Below are positions 1-11,084 of a stretch of DNA of 64,000 bases, in pieces. Position 1 is the first letter of the stretch, and the number at the start of each line of letters is the position of its first letter. The notes beneath the pieces are model-generated. The model made no database searches. It had not been told where the DNA came from and saw only the letters and a program-made list of their open reading frames with translations. The position numbers were made by a program, and so were the translations under genes. The stretch is from Zelopaecilomyces penicillatus (Eukaryota > Ascomycota > Sordariomycetes > Hypocreales > Pseudodiploosporaceae), in the NCBI GenBank assembly GCA_005765155.1, contig VCCP01000002.1:6634001-6698000 (forward strand). The letters run 5' to 3'.

Positions 1-765
1 TAGAGGATGTAACCCCGATATGTTGACCAAGTCAGTCGTCATGATCTAGCCAACATGACTGACTCCTCGGCGAAACACGATAAACTAGCTGAAGCGTTTG
101 AGGTTACCCTGGTTGCCCACGGATGTAACAATGACTCTGAAAGTCCGAGGAAGTTTCAATAATAGACCAAATACTTGGACGCCGCCAAGGGCAATGCCAC
201 AAGCAAGCCAAACCAATAACTGACTTGCAGTTTCTGTCGGAGCAACCCGATCTTACTAATGAAGCGTAATACGCGGCATGATATTGGCGTCAGTAAGTTT
301 GGAAAGGCCCTCAAAGTCGCTAATATCATCCAATCATAAGGATGACCGAGCGCACATGAGATCTTTTGCTAGGAGTCGGCAACTACGCTGGTTCGTTACT
401 GTGAATCGGACAGTCTCCGCGTTGCTGACCCTAACTTCGAGTTTACGCCCAGGGTATACGATCTCACGTCAACTAAAGCCCTGCCGACACGGATGCAATG
501 AAGAGTTGCCAAGGATGTTCATATTCCTCTTACAAGACAGATGCATAATCGTTTTCGGAGTAGGAATTCGCCCGATGATAATGGGCTGACCGATTCTCGT
601 CTGTCTATCTTGCTGGGTGAGTACTTTACCTTCTCGTTACACATGTGTAATATACATCCAGCTTATTGCTAAAAAGGCACATCTGCGCACCTTGAGCTGG
701 CTTGTACGTATTTTCGCAACTTTATACACCATATTTCCATCCAAACACTCTTAATAGCATCAAAC
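1..765. other. Intergenic, upstream of GNAT-like gene
   Basis: No gene that I can support. Open frames here are short and show no family signature. A TATA-like TTTATACA at 721-728, about 40 bases before the next start codon, is the only promoter-like element seen. Confidence 0.5.
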
Positions 766-1782
766 ATGAGTGTTACATCTCCCAGCCTCCCACCTGGTCT
801 GCGTTTAGTATCAGCAGACTTGCGACCTGATCTCTGGAAATTGGCGCATGCCGACCCAACGCATGAGTTATGGATTTGGATGCCTTGGCACAGTGGCAAT
901 ACCTTCTCACGGTATTGGAAGCGGCTGGCGGAAATGGAAGAGCTGTTGCCCTTTCAAACCATGGTTGTCAGAGAGGCTGACGATGAGGTGGTGGCCACCG
1001 GCCAATGTATACCATTTTTCTGGCCAGAGCTTGCCCAATCGCGCACCAGTTCCGAAGACACCTTTTCCTGGATGCAGAGCTTGCCAGATGGTGGATGGGA
1101 TACGATCCTTGCCAGAGGTATCTGCCAGACAATGGCACGCCGAGGTCAACAACCAACCGCCGAGACAAGTCCTCTGACTGAAGACCAAAGGAAGGATGAA
1201 CAAATCGCATGGTCGCCTGAGATGCCGAACGCACTGTCAGGCCTCTTAGTTAATGTTTCCGAGAAGTGTAGAGGCGCCGCCATTGCCGATGCATTGTTAG
1301 TCAACTTCAAGTCCTTGGCCAGGCAACACAAACTGGATGCTGTTGTGGTTCCTCTTCGACCGACAATGAAACACAAATTCCCCCAGACGTCGTTTGAAGA
1401 TTACTACACATGGACTCAGGGGAAACCCCACCAGTCTGGGTTTACATGGTCATTTGATGGAGCCCTACCCCGGACCCAGTCTCTCCCATTTGACCCTTGG
1501 TTACGCAAACACGTGCTCATGGGGGCAAGAGTGGTGAAGCTGGCAACGAAAAGCTTTACGATTGAAGCGACGGCGGAGAAATGGCAAGAATGGCTTGGGG
1601 ATAAGGTTGCGCTGAATGTGTCAGTTGATAAGAATGGCGAGAAGCATCTTGATGGGGAGCTACTCGATGGTTTTGTCGTAGACGACGACTTCTCAGTGTC
1701 TTTACAATGGGACCCTGTGAGGAGTCTAGGTTGCTATACTGAGACTGATATGTGGGTTTTGCATCCTCTTGAGGATAACTGA
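766..1782 (+). CDS. GNAT-fold acetyltransferase-like protein
   Basis: Single-exon gene, 338 aa, starting at an ATG in good fungal context (CAAACATG). The layout fits a long GNAT-like family: an N-terminal half with alternating beta and helical segments, a central stretch near residue 160 (LLVNVSEKCRG then an ALLVNFKSLA helix) that looks like the acetyl-CoA-binding motif A with its R/Q-G turn, then VVPLRP and a C-terminal PFDPWLRKHVLMGARV segment. That last arrangement is one I associate with bacterial and fungal GNAT-type N-acetyltransferases. The likely role is acyl transfer from acetyl-CoA to an unknown small molecule in the cytosol; no signal peptide or membrane segment is visible. It stands alone with a free-standing promoter. 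Coding status is firm; the family call is moderate and the substrate unknown. Confidence 0.75.
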   Translation: MSVTSPSLPPGLRLVSADLRPDLWKLAHADPTHELWIWMPWHSGNTFSRYWKRLAEMEELLPFQTMVVREADDEVVATGQCIPFFWPELAQSRTSSEDTFSWMQSLPDGGWDTILARGICQTMARRGQQPTAETSPLTEDQRKDEQIAWSPEMPNALSGLLVNVSEKCRGAAIADALLVNFKSLARQHKLDAVVVPLRPTMKHKFPQTSFEDYYTWTQGKPHQSGFTWSFDGALPRTQSLPFDPWLRKHVLMGARVVKLATKSFTIEATAEKWQEWLGDKVALNVSVDKNGEKHLDGELLDGFVVDDDFSVSLQWDPVRSLGCYTETDMWVLHPLEDN

Positions 1783-2315
1783 ATTCTTACTAGTGTCTGT
1801 ACTATACTGTCGCAGATCAGACTGATTTTGCTGTTGTTCTGTTTGCGTATCTCTCCACCTACTTTTTAGATCAATCACACCAGAGACATGTTCCGGGTAT
1901 GTCACACATAGGACGATCGAGTCTGCGAGTTTTTTATTGCGTACGCATTTATCAAGTATTTTAATTAGCCGCTAATTCTTGTTCTCTTCACGACTGTATG
2001 GTCTCTGCGCGTGTTCTAGGACAGACAGCGGCGGAATGCTCTCCTCTCTATTGGCAACCTTGTATAAATGGATGCATCTAAAATACTAGTCGATTTGTTG
2101 CGTTTGGTCCGGAACCAGTGTGGACGTAGAATATTAAGCAAATTGTATTCTTGCTCAAATATTACTTATCGGCCAATATCTGAAAAACTGGCCTTTAAAA
2201 ATCGTTTACAACATCGCCTCACCTTCCCTAGGTGGGTTCTAAAAAATGCAAACCTTTTAATTACCCCAGCATAAGCAAACCGCAAGACATGCTGTGAAGC
2301 ATCTTGCCCAGTCAA
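1783..2315. other. Intergenic between convergent genes
   Basis: Sequence between a plus-strand and a minus-strand gene, so it should hold the two 3' UTRs. It is moderately AT-rich. Nothing else recognised. Confidence 0.5.
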
Positions 2316-2810
2316 TTATTTCTTGTCTTTCCCCCCCGCGCCACATTCGTTTTCATCGGAGTCATCGCCTTCATCCCCCTGCGTGAGCAATGCTGCAATA
2401 ATCGACTGGGCCTCTTCACAGTCTTCTTCTTTGTAGAACTTGAGACCAAAACTCAACATGAAAGTGATGACGTCACCATAGCCGCTGTTGATAAACTCCA
2501 GCTCCTCTCTGGAGAAATAGGACTCCGCCAGTAACCTTGGCGCGTCGGTTTCTGAGTCGTCATCGGCGTCCTTGCCACCCATGGACAAGGAACCCAGTCC
2601 GAGTATATCAGCGGCATCATCATCGTCTTCAACCTCGTCTTGCATCATAGCCACAACAATGGCCTTTGCCTCGTCGCAGTCCTCGTCCTTGTAGTGTTTA
2701 AGACCGAAACAGAGCATGAAACTCATAGAGTCGCCATAGGCGCCATTGATCCACTCGAGCTCATCTTTCGAAAAGAGATGGTCCGTGAGGGCAGACCGGA
2801 TCAAATCCAT
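2316..2810 (-). CDS. Small acidic protein with an internally duplicated motif
   Basis: Single-exon frame of 164 aa whose two halves are copies of one unit: residues about 13-55 and 99-141. Each copy carries ELE-(W/F)-IN, YGD, FML-(C/S)-FGLK, then a K-(D/E)-EDC-(D/E)-EA stretch and an (I/V)-x-A helix. The linker (56-98) and tail are rich in Asp and Glu and look disordered. I do not recognise a named domain. Conservation between the copies at protein level, including the single Cys in each (EDC), argues for a real structural unit of about 40 residues. No signal peptide or membrane segment is seen, so it is probably cytosolic or nuclear. The start at 2810 precedes the first repeat immediately. 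Confidence 0.7.
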   Translation of the reverse strand: MDLIRSALTDHLFSKDELEWINGAYGDSMSFMLCFGLKHYKDEDCDEAKAIVVAMMQDEVEDDDDAADILGLGSLSMGGKDADDDSETDAPRLLAESYFSREELEFINSGYGDVITFMLSFGLKFYKEEDCEEAQSIIAALLTQGDEGDDSDENECGAGGKDKK

Positions 2811-3979
2811 CGATAGAGTGCGTGAGTCCTTCGATGCGTTCCGTCTCTGTCGGCCCCTGCTGGGAGACGAGGATCAGCATGTCTGCTAGCCGGTTCGGGC
2901 CGGGTGAGGTATCATGTACATGCAGTAGTTGTACAACTAGCCCGACTATCTAATGACCCTTGCAAGAGTTTGGGCAACCCATGCCTAACCCTAGGACAGG
3001 CCGATGGAGATGGGAGAGAGAGGAGAAAGAGAGGAAGGAGAGCTTTGCTCACTCACTGGAAGAAATGCCAACTGCAGATGCCGTGTCCGAACTGGCTGAG
3101 TTCGGCTGCTTGCTTGGCTGTTGAAGCGCAGACAGAGCTGCTGCGGATCGACGAGGGGAGCTTTAGCTAAGGTAGGTAGGTACTCCGGACTGTTTCTGTG
3201 ACTTGATTGGTAGCGCACCAGGTCGGGGAGCAGCGTTGTGCTCGGAAGGAGGACTCGAGAGATTTGGGCAATTTGGGGCAATTTGGGGCAATTTGGCACA
3301 ATATTTTGCTGAAGCTTCGCGAGCCTCGCCATAGCCTCACAGCAGCCCTGACTAAGCGACTGAATAAAAAGAAATTGTGCTGCACTATGTGATTATTCCG
3401 ATGCTGTTTGTACCAAGTCTTGGCACTACAGAATGGTGGTGTGGGGATTCCCGTGAAGCGAGGCTGAGCTGCACAGACCAAGAGGATACAAAAAGCCAAA
3501 CAGGGAGGATACCTTGTCTACGTAGTACCCATAACAAGGTTGTAAACGCTCACATTGACTACGTAGCGACGTACCTTAATCTACCTATGACAGGGATGTT
3601 GAAATGGTTCCTCCTGCTGCAGTGTTGTCACTTATCGACAATGCAAGAGTCCAGCTGAAGAGCTGTTTACTCTCTAGCGTCAATCAAGACACAGGTGGCA
3701 CATCCATCCACATCCATCTGCCGGTAAGCAACAACCCAGACCGCTTGTAACAATACCGGGTTGGCACATTACCTCTTCAAGCAGCTTCATACCGCACTGT
3801 AGTATGCCTGTACACTGTATGATAGAGTCGCGTCACTGTTGCCAAAGTTGCTGCAGACTTATATAAGCAACGTCTGAAGGGGAATGCTGCTAGTAACCGG
3901 GCAGGCGCCACGTAGGACTTACATTGCTCGCTACCTTGGACCTGTCCTGACTATTTACTACCTAATATATCATCAAGCC
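2811..3979. other. Intergenic, divergent promoter region
   Basis: 1.17 kb between the divergent acidic-protein and bZIP genes. It contains a short tandem repeat (annotated separately), two CTACGTAG palindromes (3518-3525 and 3559-3566) and a TATA-like TTATATAAG near 3858-3866, about 115 bases before the bZIP start. Open frames here lack family signatures. Confidence 0.45.
3262..3300. repeat. 10-bp tandem repeat, about 4 copies
   Basis: Four near-identical tandem units of ATTTGGGGCA; the two central units match exactly and the flanking ones differ at one or two positions. Non-coding context. Confidence 0.85.
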
Positions 3980-5222
3980 ATGGCTCCCAATGACGATGAC
4001 TGGTCCGAGATCTCGGATCCAAAAACTCGGAAACGCGTGCAGAATCGTCTAGCCCAGCGAAACCACCGTACCACAAACCACTGGCTAAGCTTGAGGGAAT
4101 GACATGGCTGATCGTTGCATATATAGGCAAAAACCTTAAAGCCCGAATAGAGGAGCTGGAACGACAGCTGGTAGAACAATCCACAACCGAACACAAAACA
4201 CCGAGTCGATTGATATCCTCTCCGACGCCTATAGTCCCCAATGATCTCTTTTCCTTCTCGCAAATTGACTATATGAACTTGGGCCAGATGCCGAGCCAAC
4301 GGCCGCCGCCAGCGTCGCTGCTCTCGCCTTGCTCAAGCAATACAGCACAGTCGATCCCGCCATTGGTGCCGAACGACAAGATAGATAGCAATCTGAACCC
4401 AGGTATTGAAGAATCCTATTTTGTACCAAACATGCGCTGTCAGCGTTGACCTTGTGTGTAAGCTGTGCAGGTAACAGACGAAGGAGATCCGAACAGTCGG
4501 CCGAAGCTTCACTGCACCAACGACATGACTCGGGTGCCCGCAATTCAGACATCATGCTTGATATGGAATGGGATACCAATTACATTTCTTCTGATACTAG
4601 TATAACCTCCACCAGAGAGTCCATCCAAGGCGACGCACATATGCCAGAGCCCCCCAAACCCAGCATGAAGCATCCCGAGCCTGGAACCAGGCAACCCGAA
4701 GCCCACGCATCGCTCAATGAACGGCTAGAATACGTTCTCGATGTGATCCATCAATCTGGGTTCGACAGCTTGGAGAGTGTAGTGTCCCAGTACTACACGT
4801 CCGACGTCCGCCCCTCTCCTAGACTCGTGAGCTCCCAGCGCCTAAGCCGCAATCGGAAACTGCCCGCAGTCCTGGCAGATCTGAGTAGCAGTGCAAAGTC
4901 TTGGACTGAGTGGGAGGCACAAGGGTATAAAGGCGAGACTGTGCGGTCTGCGGAAAGCATCCTGGCAGCTGAGCGGAAGAAGCTGGTGGCGCCTGGTACG
5001 CTTCAGCAGTTGATGGAAAAATATGGGAAATGTGACCAGCCAGAAAAGAGCAAAGGGGAGGGCCTTGAATCAGCATCCGTAATTGCTAGTTTCCAACGAG
5101 AGGTTGAAAGTCCCTTGAGAAACCCGGAGGGATACATGCTGACAAGACATGCAGGCACCGTACCTGTGGACGTTAGTGTCCTCATTAACAACGGAGAATG
5201 GGTATGCAGAGACACAGGATGA
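3980..5222 (+). CDS. bZIP transcription factor
   Basis: Three-exon model: 3980-4067, 4127-4402, 4471-5222, giving 371 aa. The first splice is well supported. It joins an NRLAQRNH basic region to RKNLKARIEELERQL, producing the Asn-x(7)-Arg signature of a fungal bZIP basic region followed by a leucine-rich coiled coil; the 59-nt intron has GT...AG and a CTGAT branch-like site. The second intron (68 nt) is inferred from frame and splice signals only. The rest is Ser/Pro-rich with no recognised domain. The role is sequence-specific DNA binding as a dimer in the nucleus. An in-frame ATG 96 bases upstream exists, but 3980 is preferred because it is the compact start used by this family. Its position beside the enzyme run starting at 5.7 kb makes it a candidate local regulator; that is inference. 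Confidence 0.8.
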
Positions 5223-5681
5223 CGTGCAGCAGGCACTCGCCCTGATGACAATACTATGCTGCCCCGGAAAGACATCGTGGAGAAAGCTGTTTAAAATGTT
5301 GAAATGGTGCCTTGGTGAGGAATAAGCATATAGTCTGAGAGGAAGTATTACTTTAAAAAAACTTATAAATAATGTTTTGAAGTGTAATTGAATTACCAAT
5401 ATCAAGATATATATTATATACGAGTTTTGCAAAAAGTAAATCCTCGTATCACTGCTTCAAACGAATATCTCGCGTTTAGATTGTGAGTGACTGCAGGCTT
5501 GATGCCCTCAGCACGGCGGTATCATGACCTGCATGTTGTCCAGCTCAGCATTGATATTAACGATCGGCCAATTTACTCTGAGTAAAGTAAATATAGAATA
5601 CCTGATGTCAGTTCAATGAGTTCCATCCAGTGTAATATCAAGATGTGGAAAGCATGACTTGAGTACACATATTCCGTGTCT
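5223..5681. other. Intergenic between convergent genes
   Basis: AT-rich 3' flank shared by the bZIP gene (+) and P450-1 (-). Nothing else recognised. Confidence 0.5.
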
Positions 5682-7373
5682 TCAATTTTCACGTTTGCTG
5701 AAATGAATGAGAAGCGGCCGCAACTGCCACAAGTGAAAGATTCTCATGTCTTTTGACCATTCCTTGCATGAACTGTCAAGGGAAATATCGAAATGGAATA
5801 ATATTTTGGCAAGGAGTAGCTGAATTTCTGCCAATGCGATGCTACAAGCAAAAGTAAATAGATGTTAGTCAATCGGCGCTCAGAGCACAAGCGACCAAGT
5901 CAGAGCTTTCTTCTTCTTACCTTCGGCCCGCACATGCTCTTGGGCCAAGCTGAAAAGGCTGAAATGCCTGCCGTTGGTCGGACGCGAATTCTGGGTCATC
6001 TGTCCATCGTTCTGGAAGGAAAGACTCGGGAGCTTGGAAAAATCCTGCATGGTGGTTTGCGCAGTAAGGCGGCGCTCCAACTCTGGCCTTCATACTTCGT
6101 TAGCGTTGAGCTCAGGGTGAAAATAGAAAGCACTTACTCCTCCTGGAACCATAATACCGGAGATAACAGTGCCTCCTTCAGGCACGACCCTAGACTGTGT
6201 TGTTGGTGCTGCGGGATTGAGACGCATTGACTCGTGAACAACGCCAGTCAAGTATTTCATTCCGCCGACCGAGACAAAAGTGATGTCCTCATCATGCTTG
6301 CAGCGCTCACGGACTTCCTCGGTGACCTTGCGAAGAGCCTCGGGGTTCTTCAGCAAGTGATATAACGTGAATGATACCGTGGTAGATACGTTTTCGCTGC
6401 CGGCAATCATCAGGGTGCCGTACGTTGCCCGCACTTCGGCCATGGTCATCTTCGTCGTCTCTTCGTCGTATGGGAGGATGTAGCTCATAAAGTCGCGACC
6501 GTGTTGGGCTTTGTCCTCTGTGGCTTGCATTCTCTCATCAACACTCTCCCGCGCGAAAGCGGCGTGCTTTATTTGCTGGTCTATTAAAGCCTGTGGAAAG
6601 AACATTTTGAACACTGGCATAATGTGCGGGAACTGTCGCGCTGCGTTGAAATACGTGATGAGGCGCATTGTACTCCCGAACAGCCCGTCAAGCCATGGAT
6701 GTGGCCGTTCGTTTTTTACACTGTCGAGCTTCCTTCCAAAGATCAGATCGGCAATGATGTCGAAGTATAGCAGAGCAGGCCATTGCACCATATCTTGGGC
6801 CCCATCGTCGCACCTTTTCCGAAGCTTTTCAACAAGCCCATCCACATGTCCCATAATAATAGGTTCTTGTTCCTGGAGAGCCCGTGTCGAAAAAGCCGGA
6901 TTCAAGCGTCCACGAAACCTTGAATGCTCCACCGGGTCAAAACTGGTGATGATGTTGTAGGCGCCTTCGCTGCCAGGAGACATAACGTATGGATCTTTGG
7001 TGAGCAACTTCTGTTTGGGACGGATTTGGTAGATGTCTCTCCAGGCGCCTGCATCACGGAATGAGAGCATGTAGGGAAGTACCCGAACCACATCGCCATA
7101 CTTGTCGTGTAACTCTGCGAATGCAAACGGCAAACGGCCAGTGAGCTGGTACCACACATAGGGAATTGGTGTTGCACCCCACCAGAACGAACCAGGGAAC
7201 CGGCTTAGGGAATGAAAGTAAGCATTATATATGACCAGAAGAAGTAGATAACAGGCATACTGTACATGTCAGAGTCGGTTCAAAGCAGTTTTTGTGCCAC
7301 TCACAGATGATATGAGAACCTCGAAAAGGACTATCAGCCGGTCAACGCTGAGAACCGCCAGAAATTCCTTCAT
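5682..7373 (-). CDS. Cytochrome P450 (P450-1, CYP65-like)
   Basis: Four-exon model on the minus strand: 7373-7305, 7259-6138, 6087-5921, 5841-5682; introns 45, 50 and 79 nt, all GT-AG; 505 aa, the usual microsomal P450 length. The N-terminus has a hydrophobic anchor (LLLLVIYNAYFHSLSRFPG) ending in the proline hinge typical of CYP65-type enzymes. The I-helix motif is AGSENVST (about residue 309), with Asn where Thr is usual. ExxR is ESMR (about 365), PERW is at about 422-425, and the haem loop FQLGPRACAG puts the Cys ligand near 449. The haem exon is only recovered by splicing; reading through the third exon junction hides it. Role: NADPH-P450-reductase-dependent monooxygenation at the ER. It is divergent from the SDR, 300 bp apart, suggesting co-regulation. 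Confidence 0.9.
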
Positions 7374-7672
7374 GATGGTGATTATACGCAAGATACAACT
7401 CAAGCAACCATGTTAAACGGGGATACTATCTTTTTCTTAGCCTGGCACAATATCTCTCTGTGGCCGGTTCCCTGTCGAATTTCGATGGCATAGTCAGACT
7501 CGGATCGACCCAATCAGTGAGTGTTGGTCAGAAAACTGTACCCTTACTCAGAGCAAGTAAGATGTCTGACATGGCCAACCAGCGACACTACGCCAGCGTA
7601 TACTGATAAATAATTCTGGCTATCAGTTAACCAAGGTGTCATTAGTTAGCCAAAAAAAAATAGCTATCCAAT
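7374..7672. promoter_or_regulatory. Divergent promoter, P450-1 / SDR
   Basis: 299 bp between the start codons of P450-1 (-) and the SDR (+). It contains GTTAACCAAGG at 7626-7636 and a nearby GTTAGCC; a related GCTAACCAAGG occurs in the aminotransferase upstream region. Role inferred from position. Confidence 0.5.
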
Positions 7673-8495
7673 ATGTCGGAAAAAACAGTGTATTTGGTCA
7701 CTGGCGCCAACCGAGGGCTCGGCCATGCTTTGGTTTCTGCGCTTCTCTTACGGCCTGACCATGTTGTCATCGCATCTAGTCGTCATCCTACCATCCCAGC
7801 CGAGCTTGAAGCTCTTCCACGGCACTCTTCATCTTCAATCTTACATGTAGCTGCCGCGCAGGCCAATGGTGCTCCAATCGTGGAAACAGCTGATCAGCTG
7901 GCTTCACTCTCATCTGCTCACTCAGAGGTCGACCACATTGATGTCGTAATCGCAAATGCTGGCACCACAGGCGCTCGCCAATCTGTTCTCGAGACTACAA
8001 GCGAGAATCTGTTGGAATGCCTCGAAGTCAACGCGGTGGCACCTCTCCGCTTACTGCAAGCAAGTTGGCCACTGCTGCAGCGCGCTAAGGCGCCCAAGTT
8101 CATCTTCATTGGGAGCGTGGTGGGCAGTATTTCCGGAATTGATGAGACAGGGAAGTGGTCCAATACCGTCTACGGTACAAGCAAAGCAGCAGGCAACTAC
8201 TTGATAAGAAAGGCTGGAAAAGAGCTAGAAGGTCAGCTTGCGGTGTGTACGATACATCCTGGGTAAGTAAAATGTCAACAGAAAAGTGCAATTGATGGGC
8301 CTTGCTGATTTGCCGTGCTTGCTTAGATGGGTGCAAAGTGAGACTGGAAACAGCAGAGCTATTGCACAGGGAATGGAGAAAGCGCCAGTAACTTTGGAGG
8401 CGTCAACAACAGGGATTCTGGAGGAGATAGCACAGATGGTCCCAGGGAAGGACGCAGGCTTCCGCACCTTTGATCATAACGAAATCGCCTGGTAG
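7673..8495 (+). CDS. Short-chain dehydrogenase/reductase
   Basis: Two exons, 7673-8262 and 8327-8495, separated by a 64-nt intron (GTAAGT...TTAG); 252 aa, a standard classical SDR length. Rossmann motif TGANRGLG at residues 10-17, NAG at 95-97, catalytic Tyr167 and Lys171 in YGTSK, with the catalytic Ser in IGSVVGS just before. The HPGWV segment rebuilt across the intron is the usual post-catalytic loop. It resembles the fungal norsolorinic-acid-ketoreductase-like group, but the substrate is unknown. Role: NAD(P)H-dependent interconversion of a carbonyl and an alcohol. It is transcribed away from P450-1 over a 299-bp shared promoter; an oxidised P450 product would be a natural substrate, which is inference. 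Confidence 0.88.
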
Positions 8496-8815
8496 ATGTG
8501 TTTCCATAGGTGTACGGAGGAGCATTTTAAAAGTCTTTCGTCTGAGTTATGTATGAGCCATGGTTATTAAGCTAGAGTAACTGGATCTTCATAATCCACC
8601 TTGAGTTCCCAAAATCACAGTGAGAATGACTGCAAGTGAGGATTGAAGCTCTAGTCAAGGAAGTGTCTCGTCATAATTTAACCCGTACTCAATATAAAAA
8701 CATGAAGGGTTACATCAACCTTTATTAGTATCTCCATGATCGTAATCGGATAAATAGATTGTGGAAATCGCTTTTCATGATAACCTTCTCCGTTTGTATA
8801 TTATCTGAGTGCTAT
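8496..8815. other. Intergenic between convergent genes
   Basis: 320 bp of AT-rich 3' flank between the SDR (+) and the aminotransferase (-). Nothing recognised. Confidence 0.5.
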
Positions 8816-10330
8816 CTACGCTTGCGCGCCGAGAACCTCCTCCACGGCTCCCTTTGTACGTTCGACTATCAAGTCAATAACTTCAACAGTGATGTTGTAA
8901 GCTGGTGCGATTGTAAGATGGTCGCCAATCATAGTATCTGCCGTGCCCATACCAGCATTGAGTGCAATATTCCAAGGCTCTTTCAAACCTGCGGACTCAA
9001 TACGACCTGCAACTCGCTCCTTTGCAGGAAATGGCTCCTTCGTTTCACGATCCTTCACAAACTCAATTGCCCACATGAACCCTCGGCCTCTGATGTCGCC
9101 TACATGCGGATGCCTGCCCAAGGCCGCCCTCAGCTTTTGCCCTAAATAATCTCCATTTGTGCGGACATTCTGGAGGAGGTTGTCCCTTTTGACGATGCGC
9201 TGCACGGCCACCGCAGCAGCGCAAGCTACAGGATGCGAGCCGTAGGTGTGTCCATGATTGAAGAAGCCAGAACCAGCCTGGATACCTTCAAGAATCTTGT
9301 TGTTCATAAGGAGCATGGCAATGGGAGAGTAGCCGGCCGCGAGGCCCTTGGCAACGGTTTGTATATCAGGACGCACGTCTTCCTGTTCCCATGCATGCAG
9401 AGTTCCAGTTCGACCCATGCCACAGAATACTTCGTCAAGCATTAACAGCGCCGAGTGTTTATCACATACAGCTTGTACTGCTTTGAAGTATCCCGATGGC
9501 GCAGCAAGACAGCCCATGGACTAAAACTATGTCAGAAAGGAAAGTGGAAGGAACACATCGTCAATACTGGGGTAAAACGTACGGTGCCAGACATAGTTTC
9601 TGCAATAAATGCGCAGACCCTGTTAGGTCCAACACGCTCGAATTCATCGTCCAGCTCCTGTGCGAGTCTAGTAGCGTACTGTGTCTCCGTTTCACCAGTA
9701 AGTGTTCCTCGGTATAAGTTGGGCATTGAAACGAAGGACGCGTTGTCGCTCAACATAATTGGCTCAAACGGTCTCTGTACTCCAGCTTTTGCTGTCAGTG
9801 CCAAAGAACCCAGAGTAGTGCCGTGAAAGGCGCCCTTGCGTGCAATAAAATGGACTCTCTGCGGTTCTCCTTTATCAACAAAGTACTGTCTTGCAAGCTT
9901 CATACCCGCCTCAACAGCTTCGGATCCTATTCTAAATGTCAGGCGATATATACCAGATGTGGATTTAGTTGGTGTTGTACGCACCTGAGCCCATGATAGT
10001 GGCTCTAGCCATAACTTCCCTCGTCGAGTCCACAACTTCTTTGGCCAAGTCTTCAGCAGCTTGGGTGGCGAACATCAAACCGTGGCAGTATGACACCTGA
10101 TCCATTTGGGCGACAACGGCATCTCTTACTTCAGTGTTGCCGTGGCCAATGCAAGCGACACCAGGCCCACCACTCACATCCAGAATTCTGGAACCATTTT
10201 CTAGAACAAGATAATTACCCTTTGCAGAAACTACTTTGGGGTTGGGGATCTGGAGATTGGGATGCAGCAGTTTCGACACAGCCGGTTTGCTAGTGCCATG
10301 TTCCTGCACAGTCTCGAATAAAGACGCCAT
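8816..10330 (-). CDS. Class III (omega) aminotransferase
   Basis: Three exons on the minus strand: 10330-9985, 9926-9583, 9520-8816; introns 58 and 62 nt; 464 aa, the family's usual length. Visible hallmarks: GGPGVACIGH near the N-terminus, the rebuilt GSGSEAVEAGMKLARQY helix, the cofactor Asp in LMLDEV (about 259), and the Schiff-base Lys in TVAKGLAAGY (about 288), followed by HGHTYGSHPV and the C-terminal RGRGFMWAIEF. The fold-type I PLP enzyme should move an amino group between an omega-amino donor (GABA, beta-alanine or a polyamine) or an amino product and a keto acid or aldehyde. The start at 10330 (MASLFETV) was chosen because homologues begin there; upstream in-frame Mets exist. It shares strand and neighbourhood with the ATP-grasp gene. 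Substrate unknown. Confidence 0.9.
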
Positions 10331-11084
10331 CGAGAGTCGGAGAGTCGGAATGTGCGATTGAACTACTGGTACGGGAAAATGTTCATAGCTAGTCATTTCA
10401 ATATAATACCACCCCATATTGTACAACTGCACAGTGGAGTGAGCCAACAACCAGTACAGTAAGGCGTGAGTCAGAAACAAAGCCCACTACTATCAGCAAG
10501 ACGTGTCACACCTGTCAGAAATGCCCAATTCAGGTGAAGAGCCAGTTATCACTACAGCGATACATATTTTTTCGGAGCCTGGTAAAAAGGTAGACGCGAC
10601 ATGGTATCGAGAGCTTGCAGATATTCCATTTGACCCCGTAAGAACCGAGAATGGCCTAACGTAGTTCTACATATAGAATTGTCCTCAGTAAATTTTATGG
10701 TGGCTAACTACTAGCTAACCAAGGCTACCCTAAATGCCCCTTACACGAGACAAGGGTTTCTTTCTAACAAATTGCATATACTCAGCTGGACTCATTAGTG
10801 AACTTCCTTGAACAGTTCCATTGAACATGTTTTATTTGATTGCATTTTAAATTTGAATACATACATAGTGAGGAGTAGCCAACAGTGTAGAGTACGTAGA
10901 TGCGAACTGAAATACAAACATAGTTGAACATTGGCCACATAGCTCTTCATAAAAAAGCTCAATAATATAAACTGATGAACATCCCGTAAGACTTTCACAT
11001 TAAAGATAGAATCATAATTCATTATTATATTATATATATATTGCACATTCCATAGCTTAGACTATGAACAAGACAAGTTGCCTA
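10331..11084. other. Upstream region of the aminotransferase
   Basis: 754 bp between the aminotransferase start and the ATP-grasp stop, both on the minus strand. It holds GGCTAACTACTAGCTAACCAAGG at about 10702-10724 in two overlapping copies of a GCTAAC core, similar to the P450-1/SDR promoter. An AT-rich stretch around 11010-11045 lies in the ATP-grasp 3' flank. Confidence 0.5.

Noticed and set aside
2904..3658. Overlapping frames of 60-113 codons in the promoter region before the bZIP gene
   Set aside because: They overlap each other on both strands and one is created by the 10-bp tandem repeat.
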